Source: Prunella strophiata (taxonomy: Eukaryota > Chordata > Aves > Passeriformes > Prunellidae). Taken from it: 64,000 nucleotides of DNA. The DNA is taken from assembly GCA_036583965.1 (NCBI GenBank), contig JAZBQD010000030.1:56793551-56857550 (forward strand), read 5' to 3'. Below are positions 48,940 through 61,010 of the stretch, one piece after another. Below the pieces are notes generated by a model. It saw nothing but the letters and a program-made list of their open reading frames with translations, was not told the origin of the DNA and did no database searches. The translations under genes and the position numbers were made by a program. Every line of letters starts with the position of its first letter. Position 1 is the stretch's first letter.

Positions 48940-51900
48940 CCTACTTCTTTCTAAATCTGAAATGTCAGCTGTTTTGTTTTCTGATTAAAAAAAATAAAAA
49001 TTCCTCATGCCAATTAAACACATATTACAAAGAATCATGGGGTTGAAATTACACTATAAAGGGTCGGGATCTGTGTGTTTATGGGAACAGTCACAGATGT
49101 ATTTTGCCCTCACAGAGGAAGCACACTAACTAACCCCTGAGAATTTTTTTTATGTTTGAAGGCTCCTTGAATGGAATACAGATGTGATGCCCAGTAGCCC
49201 CATAACAGAGCACTACCACTGTAAGAAATAGACCATAAGATTTGCAGTGAGATTGCAAAAACCTCAGGACTAAGGCTCATCAGGTCTGCTTTGCCTGAAC
49301 TGTTCTTTATTGTCCTGCAACATTTGTTCCCTCAGTTTAACTGTAACATAATCTAGTGCAACATTCTAGAGTAGAAAAAAAGCAAGCCTGGTACTACAGC
49401 AGAGCCCCTGAAATGTGGGAATGCAGAATGCAGAGTAGAGGACCACAGGAGTGGGATGATAAGGCATTGAGTGCAGGCTGGCACAGGAGATCCCAAACAA
49501 ATAAACAATTCAATCAGTCAGTTACAGAAAGTCAGACCTGAAGCCTTGTAAAACTGAATTTAGAGGCAGCAAAGATAGTAAACCCAACTGTGGAGCAATA
49601 AAGAAGAGGAGAGGTGTTAAAGCATGTTCCCAAACATAGAAAAATTACCCTAAGCAGACCCTACAATGTGGAGAAAGACACAATCAACACCACATTTCTT
49701 CTGGAAAAGGAGTCCAGGTGCTGATGTTTCAGTATTATAAGCTGCCCCCCGCTCCACTTCCTTCACACACCAGAATGAAACCACCAGCTTTAGGATTTCC
49801 AAGAGCAGGGAGGACATGACAGCACCACCAGAAAAAGAGCTAGAAAATAGGAAGTGAGCATATAGAAATTTCAACCTTATTTCTATTATTTCCTTTTCCA
49901 TAAAAACCCTGACTAATAATGATTCTATTGTTAAGATTTCAGTTACTTTAACAAGAAATTATTGTCTTTATATGTGCACATGTTTGCACAAAGTAAGGTT
50001 TTGTAGATGTAGATGCATGACATTGCTTTTACACTTTCATCAAGAGCATGCAAAAGTGGCCATATGTAAATTTAATATTTACAAAGAATGTCTGTCAGTG
50101 TCCTGCCTGTGGGGAGAAAAATCAGCCATCTTCCAAAAAGATAGTGCAGCTAAAGCAACAACAGTGCTCTCTTTCCAGTGTGATTCAATTCCAGTTGACA
50201 AGGATCATCTCAAAAGTGAGAGGTTATTTCAGTTTCCACAACCCATTCATCACTTGGCCTGCCAGCATCAAAGCCAAGAAGTGTGCCAATTAGTGTAATA
50301 AACTTCTATTAATTTCAGCATTAACTGCAAAAATTACTAGTCTGGGTATTCTGGAAGTACTGTGACTTGAGCATGTAATAAAACTGAGTGTTGCATTAAA
50401 CTAAATGGATCTTAATGATGCATATGAAAAAGTGCATAACTTTGGATATAAACATCTGGCTGATGACCGGTGAGGGACTGGCCAGTGTTCATTTGTAACA
50501 CTGCTCACTATCAGATGAGTTCCAAACAGCCCATTTCATCACTGAACCAATGCCACTGACATTCATTCTTCTAGAGCTCTGTTCAGAGCAGTTTGTCCTG
50601 GATGGAATTTGAACTCTGCAGCCAGCAGCACTATGGCACTGCTGGTGACCTCAGTGGATAACCTGCTGTTATCCTCAAACTGCTATTCAGGCAAAAATTT
50701 ACACATTGTTTACCCATTACTTCTCGGAGGGAATCTTAAATAATCTTTTCATTTGATGCAGTTTTCCTAATTTCATTTTAAATAATATAACAGGTTTTTT
50801 GCTTGGAGGAGATGATTTCCATAATTTTAGCTAGAAGCAAAAATATGCATGGAACAAGGACAGAAACTAATCCTGAAAAATACCTATTGAGCCTTAGCCC
50901 ATGATATTTTTTAGATCACAGTTGCTCATATTTGATGGGGGTTTTTCTTCTTTTTTTTTTTCTTATTTTCTTCATTTTTTAAATTAATTTGGTCTCATCT
51001 CATAAGCCCATTTTGATGTTACCTTTAGTTATTCTCAAATTATTTTTTCCACTTGAAATAGTTTATTCCCACTGAAGACATTTGCAGTCCCACTGTTTTT
51101 AATGTAAGCAGGTTTTGACCCATTGAATACACAAGGCTTTAAACAGTCCATTTTAAAGGATATTTTTTTCTTATGCTATGAACCCCTGAGGTACTATGCC
51201 AAGGTTAGGAAGCTGTGCATAGTTATTTTTGTGCTTTATAAAATCTTTAACATTTTTTGGTGCATAAATCATTTTTAGCTTTACCTAATTTTGGAGCATA
51301 AAGGGCACGTCAAACTTTACTAAACTGAAGCCCCAGGAAACAGTCTATAACAATGATGGATTTTTATAATGATATAACCCTTAATGAATTATTGTAGTTC
51401 CTTAACAAGGTTTTAATAAGAAATTTCTTTTGCCAGCATGGTGATTAGTTCTTTCATCTGAATAGCCCTGGGCCTGTCTGCCATAGAATTGTACAACATA
51501 ATTTTTTATCTGTGTCAATCATACAACACTGCAAATCTCGAAGCCTGAATAAAAGAATTTACTTTTCCTTTCTTTGATTTTATTTTTTTTTTTTTTTAAG
51601 TAAAGGTCAGGGTGTTTGAAAACTTACCTTGAAATGAAGATGGGTTGACTACAGTACAACTGTTACTCGTGTTTAAAGGAAGAATACTCACTGCTACTCA
51701 CACATTTTCCTTGTATGCTACAAGGTCTAGGAGAAATTGCAGTACAAGATCTTTTTAAACAGTGGGTGATTCTCTGTGCCCTTATTTACATTTTTCTGGA
51801 TAAGTTGTACTCTTCCTCTTCTTTAAGGTATTTCTATATGTCTGATTGTATTTTGAATACCTTGATAAACGTTAGTCTTTTTCATTGTAGTGATGATACT

Positions 51901-52439
51901 TGTACATCATGTGTGTGTACACATAATTATTTACTGATGTCCACTTGAGACAATATAACTAAATTTTTAAACCTTAGATTTAAAATACTAAAAGAACATT
52001 AAACTTGTAAAGCTGAGCAATGAAATGTTAAGAAATGTCTGTCCTAACTTTGTTCAGTCCTCTCGTGTATATGTTATGCTACAGTTATTAATTACTTGTT
52101 TAATTATTCAAGAGACACTAAACTAAAGCTGACTGCAAAGAGTTTCAGAAAAAAACTTATGAGACTCACTGACTGTGTGATATAATGTAGTATGGAATTT
52201 CATGTCAACAAGTATAAAGCAATCAACATGGTTAAAACAGCAGTAAATGCTCAAACACTGCAATGGACTCTAAATTCATTACTCCAGTCCAAGAAAAGGA
52301 TTTTGTAGTCATTGGATATTTCTCACAAAACATCAGATCAATACCCTGCAGTGGTTGCAAAGACAAGCAGAATGTTAGCAATTATTAAGGAGGGATTTTA
52401 GAAGAAAATATGAAATACTATATAACCACAGAGATCCAT
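48940..52439. other. Unique DNA, no gene recognised
   Basis: Minus frame 49650-49901 (83 residues) and plus frames 49972-50298 and 50048-50293 (108 and 81 residues) have no recognisable domain; the last two overlap in different frames. A T-run lies near 51582-51597. No RNA gene, transposon or CpG-rich promoter was identified. Confidence 0.5.
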
Positions 52440-52990
52440 AGAAATTCACTTTATGATTGTACTTGCATCTGGAATACAATATAAACTTCTAATCCCTCAT
52501 TTCAAAAGGATATATGAGAACTTAGAAAGGTACAGAGAAGGCTGACAACAATGATCAGAGGTAGAGAATAGCTTATGTCCAAGGACAATTTAAATGCACT
52601 CAGAGTCTTAGGAGGGAGAACAAAAGAAAAAAAGAAGGAAACAAAATAAAATAAAAGAATAACTGAGGAAGACTGCAATAAAAATATATAAAGGCAAGAA
52701 CATCATGGAAAGGGGGAATATGTGGAATATATCCCATGCCAGGAATCAGAATTGCATGCAGACAATTAATTTATTAGATGACAAGTCTACAAGTGACAGG
52801 AAGAAAAAAAAAAAATTCACAGGTCACACCATTTCATTGTGGAACTGATTGCCACAAAATATTGCGGAGGCCGCATGCATAAATGGCTTTTAAAAAGTGA
52901 TTATACAAATTAATGAAAGAAAAGCTTCAAGAGCTATTAAACATGATGAAGTGATTCTCCAGCTCAGAAAATCTTTAAAGGATATATTGC
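52440..52990 (+). mobile_element. Ancient, strongly diverged CR1 copy
   Basis: Landmarks of a CR1 subfamily 3' region survive in order on the plus strand: 'gcatctggaatacaatataa' near 52468, 'ctcatttcaaaaggatatat' near 52497, 'ggtacagagaaggctgacaa' near 52529, 'ataaaaatatataaaggcaa' near 52678, 'gtggaactgattgccacaaa' near 52839, 'attgcggaggccgcatgcat' near 52861 and 'attgccagaagctga' near 52987. This resembles the CR1 type best known from turtles and crocodilians and retained as old copies in birds. The heavy divergence and indels suggest insertion long before the younger CR1 copies. Boundaries are approximate. Confidence 0.75.
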
Positions 52991-54056
52991 CAGAAGCTGA
53001 AAGGACATAACAAAGAGAGAGTTTATTCCACTTTAGCAATGTGGATTTCTGCTTTGTCTTGCTTTTAGTTGCTTGTCTTTAAATTATTTTCTTTAATGTC
53101 CCTTACTGAATACTTCAGAGACAGGATGCTTGGGTTAGATAGACATTGGTCTTAAACATTAGAGACATTTTTATCTTTTCATATTCTTTTAAGAGATTAA
53201 AATCTTCAGAGAAAGTCTTATAATTGCCTCTGTGTCTTGAAAGTGTAATCATGAAGTAATGCCAGGCAATGTTGACACAAGGAACAAAAATATGTTTGTA
53301 CAAGATATTCTACAGTGTATCTAGTTAAAGCCTGAAAAGGCATATTCTGATCATATGAGTGGGCTACTGTTTTATTTTTCAAAATTATGTGACCTAACCA
53401 AATTTGAGAGGATTTTGATTAAATGGCAAAAGGAAAATCAATAGCAATTTCGACCCTATATTATAAGTACTGGTCCCTAACCTTCAGTTGAGTCTAAGCT
53501 TATCTTTTGTCCACATTTTCTGTGTTGAAGCCTGAATATGAGAGTAGGCTTATGTGCTTCAGGCTGAGCCAAAAGGATAACTCCCAAGATAGGATTTTGG
53601 ACATATTGCTATAAAGACATGTTCACTTTCTTACAAGAAGCAAGATCTCAAACAAAAACATAACATTTTTTGGGTTTGTTTTCCAAATCTTAGATTTTAT
53701 TGGATTAAGGCATCCCTTGTGATACAGACTATTTTTTAGTATTTATTTGTCCAGAAAGAAGACTGATTAAAAGCTTGCAATGTTGTTTTTCTTCTTACAT
53801 TCTCTTGTGTTGAAATGTAAGGCTGCTGCTGGTGCAGCCATATCGCATAACCACAATTTCTGCTTTCATTGGGCAAAAAGCATCTCAGTGATAACATACA
53901 CTTTTCATTGCATGTGTTGCACAGATAAACTCACCTGAGATGTAGGATACTGTGATCCTGAGTAATTCTGAATAGTTCAAAAAGGAAGTAGGTTCACCCC
54001 TAGCACAAGGGCCTTCCTGTGGGATATGAATTAAAGTTTGAATAAAGAGGAAGGAT
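52991..54056. other. Unique A+T-rich DNA, no gene recognised
   Basis: No reading frame or element recognised. A minus-strand 33-nt interval at 53936-53968 is flanked by good acceptor and donor matches and is open, but is too short to claim as an exon. Confidence 0.5.
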
Positions 54057-54905
54057 ATGAATGTTTTACTTGTACCACCCAGCAGCTGTCTCACTCTCCT
54101 TCTCCCACAGGATGTGGGGAGAAAATACAATGAAAAATCTCATGGATTAAGAATGAGTAGATCATTCACCAGTTATGACCACAGACAAAACAGACTCAGT
54201 GTGGGGAAAAATAACTTTAACTTATTGACAATTAAAATAGATCTAGGTGAAAAATGAAAACTAAACCACCACCCCCTCTTCACTTTTTCCTAGGCTCAAC
54301 TTTACTCCTCTCACATGACACTGCTTCTCAGATGGCAGAGAGGGATGAAATATGTGAGGTTGGGGGTCAACCCATAACAGCTCTTTGCTGTCATTTCTTT
54401 TTCCTCTACACTTTTCCCCTATTCCCATGTGTTCCTCTGCATGAGCTTCAGCTTCCTTTAAAGCATGTTTGCCTGTTTTAGCATAGAGTCCTTCATGGGC
54501 TGCATAAAAATATGTACTTTACCTTAGTCCTCTTCACGGGCTGAGGGGAATCTCTGCTTTAGCTGCTGGAGCAACTCCTCCTCCCTTTCTTCTCTCAGAT
54601 TGGTGTCCATAAGATTCTCTTTCACACTTTTGCCCTCACTTCACACTGTCATGCAGTGTTTTGCCCTTTCTTAGAAGTGTTTTCCCAGAGGTGCCACCAT
54701 CTCTGTTGAGGGGCTCTGCTGTGTCCTGTGGTGGGTCTGCCAGAGATGGCTGGAACCAGCTGGGCAGATGGGGAACCAGCCCCAGTCTCTCCTTAGAGAT
54801 GCCACCTCTGCAGCCCTTGCCTGCTGATGCCTGAGCACCTGCACCTGATAGTTTTATGGTGTTACAGGTGGCACTGGCAAATAAAACATGCCTATTTTAT
54901 CTGTA
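54057..54905. mobile_element. ERV-derived block (LTR-type sequence)
   Basis: A block of about 850 bp, more G+C-rich than its surroundings, with landmarks of a common avian retroviral LTR type: 'gggagaaaatacaatgaaaa' near 54117, 'cagacaaaacagactcagtg' near 54182, 'ttttcctaggctcaac' near 54284, 'ctgaggggaatctctgcttt' near 54541, 'agaggtgccaccatctctg' near 54687 and 'gccacctctgcagcccttg' near 54801. No retroviral protein domain is discernible; frames at 54057-54481 are residues. Orientation and exact termini cannot be set without a consensus alignment, and whether it is a complete LTR is unknown. Confidence 0.65.
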
Positions 54906-57200
54906 CTGCTGTACTGCTTCAGCTGAAATAAAGTGGAACTCTGTTTTTATTCTTTTACATAGACATTATCCATGAAACCTGGGGCCAAATGACCTTTGAG
55001 GGACGTCTTCATAGATTTATTTCATTTTTGTACTGAGTCCAACTGTTATGGAATAGATTTGCTAATTAGTAGACTTTATAGTGCTGTGGTTTGGATTTGT
55101 GACCAAAACAGTGTTGAAACTCATCCAGTATTTTAGCTCTGCAGCTTTAAATTGTTCTCTGTTTCTTACTCTGTTGCCCCAAAGAGTGGTCTTGTGCTTA
55201 GCAAGAGGTTTGGAGGAGATACAGCACAGCCAGGACAGATAATGACAACTGACCCAAGGGATATCCCATACCACAAACACTGGCCTCAGCAATAAAACTG
55301 ACAGGATTTTTTCCAAAGTAGCTGTTGCTCATTGTTTTGTTGGTAGATGGTAAAGAGTAACTGCTTTTGAGCCAGCTATTTATTTTCTGATTTTTCTTTA
55401 CTTATAAAAGTGTCATTTTCTCAACAAACGAGTGGTTTGATTAGGTTTGGTTTGGTTTTGTCTCACATGTTCCCTTCCAAGTCTCTCCTGCATCCTGGTG
55501 CGGGGAGTCAGTGACTGAGTGGGGGCTTAGCTGCCAGACAGGTTCAGCCCAGAGGCAGAAAATTGGTCAGATTTTTGTGGAGACAAAAACCTGATATGGG
55601 TGAGGGCTCTCTCTGCTCTAAATGCTTTGTGCTTAATTTTCACTGAATGGAAAGAAGCAGAGACTGGTAGGACATTTCATATGATTCATAAGATCAATGC
55701 AGGTAAGACTGATCCAGCTGGTATCTTATTCATGGATTTGATTCCAGGTCCTGATTTGGGTGAAAATAGGAGACCAGCCAATTTGCTGCTTAGGTAGTTA
55801 TGCACACAAGATAAAGCAGAAATATAAGGATGTTAAAAATATTTTTGACTTTAAAAAGTTTGTTCAGTTCTTGCTGTAAGCAGGTGTCTGTGTTGGTTCT
55901 TTTATGGTTCAGCAATCCTAGCAGGATGAATTTGTATTTGTATAATCAATTATATATAACAACTAAGACTGAGCAAATATATAATATTTTACTTCACTAA
56001 GCCCTTCTTGCAAGGCATTCTATCAGAAAAGCGATTTAAATTTTTCAATACTAATGTCTGTTCAACTATAAACTTCTCAAAGGGAAAACTTTCAGGATAA
56101 ATGCAAATTATTAACACAGAGTACTATAAGAAATTACTGATAAAGACACACAGATCAAGTATATGTCACCAACAGGAGACTTCACTTTATAGTTTAAGCC
56201 TTTTTTGTGTCTTATTTGGATCAAATTTATGTGAGAAATTTGCATAAGTCAGGAGAGATCCTTATTATATGATTCACCATAACTCATTAGTTATTGTTTC
56301 CATATATAGATGAACTCTGCTGATGTAAAACACAAATGATTGTGCTTGATTGACCCTGAAGTTATACATTCTTGACAAAAAAGGATGAAGCATCTTGAAA
56401 GCCATATGCCAACACATGAAAAGGAGATGAATTCCATTATAAATATGGTGATTATTACTGGTCAGCATTGTGAGCAGCATATTTTTAAAGCTTGCAAGCA
56501 GGGAAGGTGAGGAGGCAAAATTAAAAGGCAGAACTATTGATCTCATCCTGCAGCTTTGTGTTTCAGCACATCATTCACTTTCAGCTCTCTGTCTCAGTGG
56601 CAACCAGCTTGAACAGCTTGAACTTTTTTCTTTATGTTATGGCTGCTACTCTATGGTCAGAGTTTTTGCAAAGAATGATGGGGCAGAGACCAAACATTCT
56701 TTAAGGCAGGACAGAACCATGGCATTCTTTTAAAATACATTAAGGTAGCACCTTGATTACATAAGTCAAATTTGATTGTACACAGGTTAGTATTAATACT
56801 CATGGTTGAGTATTTTCCTATAACAATATTTTTTTTGCTTTTTTCAGTAACACATTTATAAAAATGTGTATAATTGCATGTATTTATAAAAATAACTACA
56901 TAAAATAGAAAATATATATTCATATGTAATATATAAATATAATAAATAATGAGGATTATAATTAATGAAAGCTGAACAAGAGAGAAAACAGAAAGAAAAT
57001 TAATCACTTAGGATCTTTACCCAAGGCATTATTAAGCATATTGGGCAAGCTATGATATTCCAGTTTGGATTAACTACTTGGAAGAGGAGCAGACTATGTG
57101 ACTCTATTTTCTGACTGCAATGTACCAACAAAGACTTGAGATCTGACCTGGACCTCTTGTATTTTGTCAGTACCATCTATCCCAGTTGAGTTAAAGAGGT
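54906..57200. other. Unique A+T-rich DNA, no gene recognised
   Basis: Minus frames 55062-55316 and 56274-56546 and plus frame 56470-56733 show no domain. The segment at about 56830-56960 is very A+T-rich and gives an Ile/Tyr/Asn-rich minus frame (56657-57007). No repeat family was identified. Confidence 0.5.
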
Positions 57201-57217
57201 GTTTCCCACTGGCTGGG

Positions 57218-57290
57218 TCAGTAGGAGCTGTCATAAGTATTTCTCAGTCAGCAGGAGTCATTCTTGAGCCAGTGGGAGCTGTCACAAACC
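57218..57290 (+). repeat. Degenerate short tandem repeat
   Basis: A block 'cagtaggagctgtcataa' at 57219-57236 recurs as 'cagtgggagctgtcacaa' at 57270-57287, with a weaker copy 'cagcaggagtcatt' at about 57249-57262 between them. In one frame the three units read as VGAVI, SAGVI and VGAVT. It is a decayed tandem duplication; no protein family is implied. Confidence 0.6.
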
Positions 57291-59298
57291 ATTTTGACAT
57301 AACATGTATCATGCTGGAAGTGAGATTGACCTCTCCAACCTCTCCTGCTATTATATGCAGGTAGTCAGGTCACTCCACCCATCTGGTAGCTCAAACTGAG
57401 CTCAGTTCCACCATTCAACCCCTGATACTACTGGTCTGACTATCCTTTCAGTTGCAACAGCCATGTACTTGCAAAACTTTATCCAAATCATATCCAAATC
57501 AATGGGATTATTCTCCTGTGACATTATTGTGAGCTGCAAATCATTGTCCTTTATCTCACACCATTTTACCCTGCAAACCATCAAAGGGTGAGTTTGGATA
57601 ACATCTGAAAAGACTGCAGGGTAATAACAGATGCTCTGTTATGCAGAGCAAAGCATCTGCAACACTGTCTAGCCTTGGAAGTGTCCTGAGTTTGGCAAGA
57701 AGGGTCTTTCAATGGAGATTTTTGTGCAAAAATGCCTTACACTTCAGGAGGGCCAAGTAGAAAAGACTACCCATTGGATATTATATTTGCTTCAGTGGGT
57801 GATGATAGCACTGGAGAAATTGATATATTTTACCTCTGAATAACTTTTCAACCATGAACTTTTTGGCAAAGGAAGTGACTAAGCTTTCTCTTTCAAGAAA
57901 GGATAGTGGTCACTACTTCTAAAGTATCTTAAAAAAAGCTACTTTTCTTTATCCAGTAGTTCCTGGATACTTTACAGCTGAATGTGAACATTCACACAGA
58001 ATATGAGTCACTGTTGCCCTAAATTTTGTTTTTGGCTCAGGGGAATCAAACACCATAAAGTCTATCTTGCAGAAAAAGCCTTAAAGTACTGCCTGGGAAC
58101 CACATGAGTATGAAAGAGGAGCAACTCTTCACTTATACCCTAAAAGCCTTTTCTCAGTGCCATATATGTTTAAAGATTAATTAGACACACAGGAACAGTC
58201 GGCACTACTGGGAGTACCTGAGCAGGGTTCAAGCTTTGAACTCTGTTTTAGATTGTGATACTTATGTATGCCTCATCTCACAATAGAAAGGCTGTGGAAG
58301 AGAGAGGTCTGTACCTTTTATCTAGCACTAGGGGGCTTCAGCATCTTCATGTGTAACATCTATACATCCTGCTGCAGAGGTTTGAAGATCAGTCTCTGGG
58401 ACGTCTGCAGTAGGTCAGTCTCCATTTCTATTGCTGGAGTAGTTCCACTTCATGTGAGTGATTATGGAGTAAATGGTCCCTCAGACAGCACAAGAGTGTG
58501 TCACTCTGACCTCATGACAAGCCTCAGTGTATGTGATGAAGAAGGAACAGCCCCCTTTCATATACCTTTATCAATAGATATATTTAGGGAAAGCTTTCTC
58601 TGGATCATGAATGAGGATTCTGCTCTCCTTAGTCACATGGAAAGTTCAGATCAGGAAAGGCAAAAGATAAATGATCTGTGATTTTTTACTTCCAACATCA
58701 CTGTTCTCAGTTTTATTGTTAACAGCTAAAAAAGAAAAGAATAGGAAGCTTTAGGAGCTCTCTTTTGTATAGTCCTTTTCAGTATCAGCTATATATATGA
58801 CTGAAGAGTGTGACACATCCTCAGAAAAATACTGTTTGGCAGTTAAAGAAATGGAAAAAGTAAGACAACTTGATTTTTTAAGACAAAAAGCCAGATGTGA
58901 TGGCACATTGCAATTCCTAGTTCTGCAGAGAGTGAGACCACTGCTACTTCTAGTATGGGAGCCTGCTGCTGTACCTGGAGATAGAGACAGAGCAAGGATG
59001 TCAGTACACAATGGTGAAATGGGATCATGAATTGAATTAATGTGGAGGTTCAGTGCATAACCTTTCCTCTTCTAGTACTTGGTCACACAATGCTTTGTAT
59101 TTTCTTTTTTGTTTCACTTGGTTACAACCACTAGCATAGTCCAACAATGGCTAATTCTTCCACTGGCTTCTGTTCCAGTCTATTTGTTCTAAATTGACTA
59201 CTTAGTCTCATAATTCCAGTTGATATCCAGGTTTATTCCATATTGGAATGGCTTTATGTCATATGTTGCTACTTGATATAATTAATCCCTGTAGCATA
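57291..59298. other. Unique DNA containing the longest non-repetitive open frame
   Basis: Apart from the open frame at 58268-58681, nothing is recognised. The overlapping frames at 58751-59030 on both strands (61-86 residues) are mutually exclusive shadows without motifs. Confidence 0.5.
58268..58681 (+). other. Uncharacterised 137-codon open frame
   Basis: The longest open frame in the window that is not a low-complexity translation: 137 codons from ATG 58268 to TGA 58679-58681, with an in-frame stop at 58256-58258 just upstream. The sequence is mixed in composition, with six Cys and an early hydrophobic patch (FYLALGGFSIFMC), but shows no signal peptide followed by a clear domain and no family I recognise. 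There is no CpG-rich promoter, clear acceptor or poly(A) context. One frame of this length by chance in 64 kb of six-frame A+T-rich DNA is plausible, so it is recorded only as an open frame. Confidence 0.15.
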
Positions 59299-59447
59299 GA
59301 TCATAGAATCATAGAATGGTTTTGGTTGGAAGACATCATAAAGATCACCTCCATCCTCCCCTGCCATGGGCAGGAGCACCTTCCCCTAGACCAGGTTGGT
59401 TAAAGTCCTGTCCAAAGCCCTGCATTATGTTTCTCTGGATGGCAAGT
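59296..59447 (-). mobile_element. CR1 LINE, 3'-end fragment with intact terminus
   Basis: Reads on the plus strand as two copies of the complement of the CR1 terminal octamer (ATCATAGA at 59300 and again at 59308), then 'atggttttggttggaagac' near 59316, 'cctgccatgggcaggagca' near 59361, 'cccctagaccaggttggtt' near 59383 and 'gtttctctggatggcaag' near 59429. The preserved 3' terminus and close match to landmarks suggest a comparatively young copy. About 150 bp, 5'-truncated, non-coding. Confidence 0.93.
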
Positions 59448-60499
59448 TTATATGTGATCTTCCTACAGTCTCTCTTCTTTTCCTCCTCTTCTTCCAAGAA
59501 TATTCCATATACTCTTCATTCTGTCATAATCCAGTGTTTGTGATTTCAAAGGAAAAATTAGACAAACTGTCAAACTTTAATGGAAAGCCAGCTCTGCCAT
59601 TCAGGTTGCTGCAAATATCTACATGACTGGTAAGCAACACCTATTTTTTTGAGCAGATCAGAGGTGTTCTTCATATTGCTGAATGATGGAATGAAACAGA
59701 ATTCCAGCATGGTTGATCACAGCTGTTTTGATTCACTTAGGCTGGAACGAAGCACCATGTGCTAAATAATCCCTACCCTAAAAATCAATCAAACAAAAAA
59801 CCAAAACCAAAATCCCAAACCACAGAATAAAGCTAATAGTGAACCAATCATATAAAAGTAAAAATACACCAGAAATATCCTTGTCATTCTACTCCCTGCT
59901 CCCCACAACTTTCAGGGAGATATACTTTACCCAGACTAGGCTTCTTCCATTTTACTATATTAATTACTCAAGATACACCATATAGCTGGGAAATGTGTGT
60001 TCAAGGACCACTGAACACTGAATTTTCTGAGTCCATCACAATTACAGAAACATCTGTGCTAAATGACTTTGCCTTGAATAACTGTTGAAATTGCTCTATT
60101 CAGCAGCTTTGTACATGTCTGATTCTTGCACATGCTGAAACAGTAATGAGTGTTGTTTTTCTGTTTCAGTTCTTGCGAGTTCATATGACCACCATGAACC
60201 TGGTGTCTCACCTTTGTGTGAAAACCCATTTTCCTTTTTCTATTTAATGGGCAAAACCTATAGCTATATTTGAAAATCACAGGAGACTGTATGCATTACA
60301 TACATTGTAGCTCACAGGCCACACAGAGACAAAATACAAAGAATGTTTTACTTGCTTTCTTAAACTTACATTTTTCATTACTTCTTTTATTTTTATTTCT
60401 TAACCTTCAGTTAAATCTTTAGCCCATTTAAAAGGTCACACAGATGGTTTATCCAGCATTATAGACCAATAATTCCATCAAAATTAGCATTAAGATTCC
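59448..60499. other. Unique DNA, no gene recognised
   Basis: Contains a short A/C-rich tract (about 59786-59822) and no recognisable gene, RNA or element. The minus frame at 60059-60280 has no domain. Confidence 0.55.
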
Positions 60500-61010
60500 T
60501 AGAATTAATTGGGCTACCAGGGACCCATGGAGTTTATTTAATCTGACCTCCTGCTTAAGTATTAGCTCTGAAATGATATCAGGTTACTTCAGCTTTCATC
60601 CAGCCTTTGGCCAAGCTACTTGTTACTGATTTGAATGGTACTTTGTGCAATGATAGTGCCTGTATCTGGAATTTCCATTGCTGTAAATGGTGGCCATTGC
60701 CTTATGTAATTTCTCTGTGGCCCTCTGAGAAGTACCTGTCCCCATGTCCTTCTTAACCCCCATTAGGTAGAGGAGGAAGACTGCCATCACATCCCTCCAT
60801 AGACCTTCTTACTGAGTCTAGGCAAGCTCAATTCCCTCAGCCTCTCAGTATGCAGTCTGTGTTCTAGCCATCTAGTTTGGTGTATTACCTCTTTTTCATG
60901 TTGATCACTTGATGAATTGGGAGATTCAAAACTAGGTACATTATTCTATATGCAATAATTGAAGATGATTTCTGGAGGTCCAGAACGGTCTGCTTTCTCC
61001 AACATGAACT
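60500..61010 (-). mobile_element. CR1 LINE, diverged 3' portion
   Basis: Reverse-complement CR1 about 500 bp long. Landmarks on the plus strand are 'ctgacctcctgcttaagtat' near 60543, 'atggtggccattgccttatg' near 60687, 'cccccattaggtagaggagg' near 60757, 'aagctcaattccctcagcct' near 60824 and 'ctcagtatgcagtctgtgtt' near 60844. These correspond to the usual CR1 order. The terminal octamer is lost and indels are frequent, so it is an older copy than the one at 59.3 kb. The limit near 61010 is approximate. Confidence 0.8.

Noticed and set aside
53936..53968. Minus-strand 33-nt open interval between acceptor and GTGAGTTT donor
   Set aside because: Only 11 codons and no supporting context, although both splice motifs are good.
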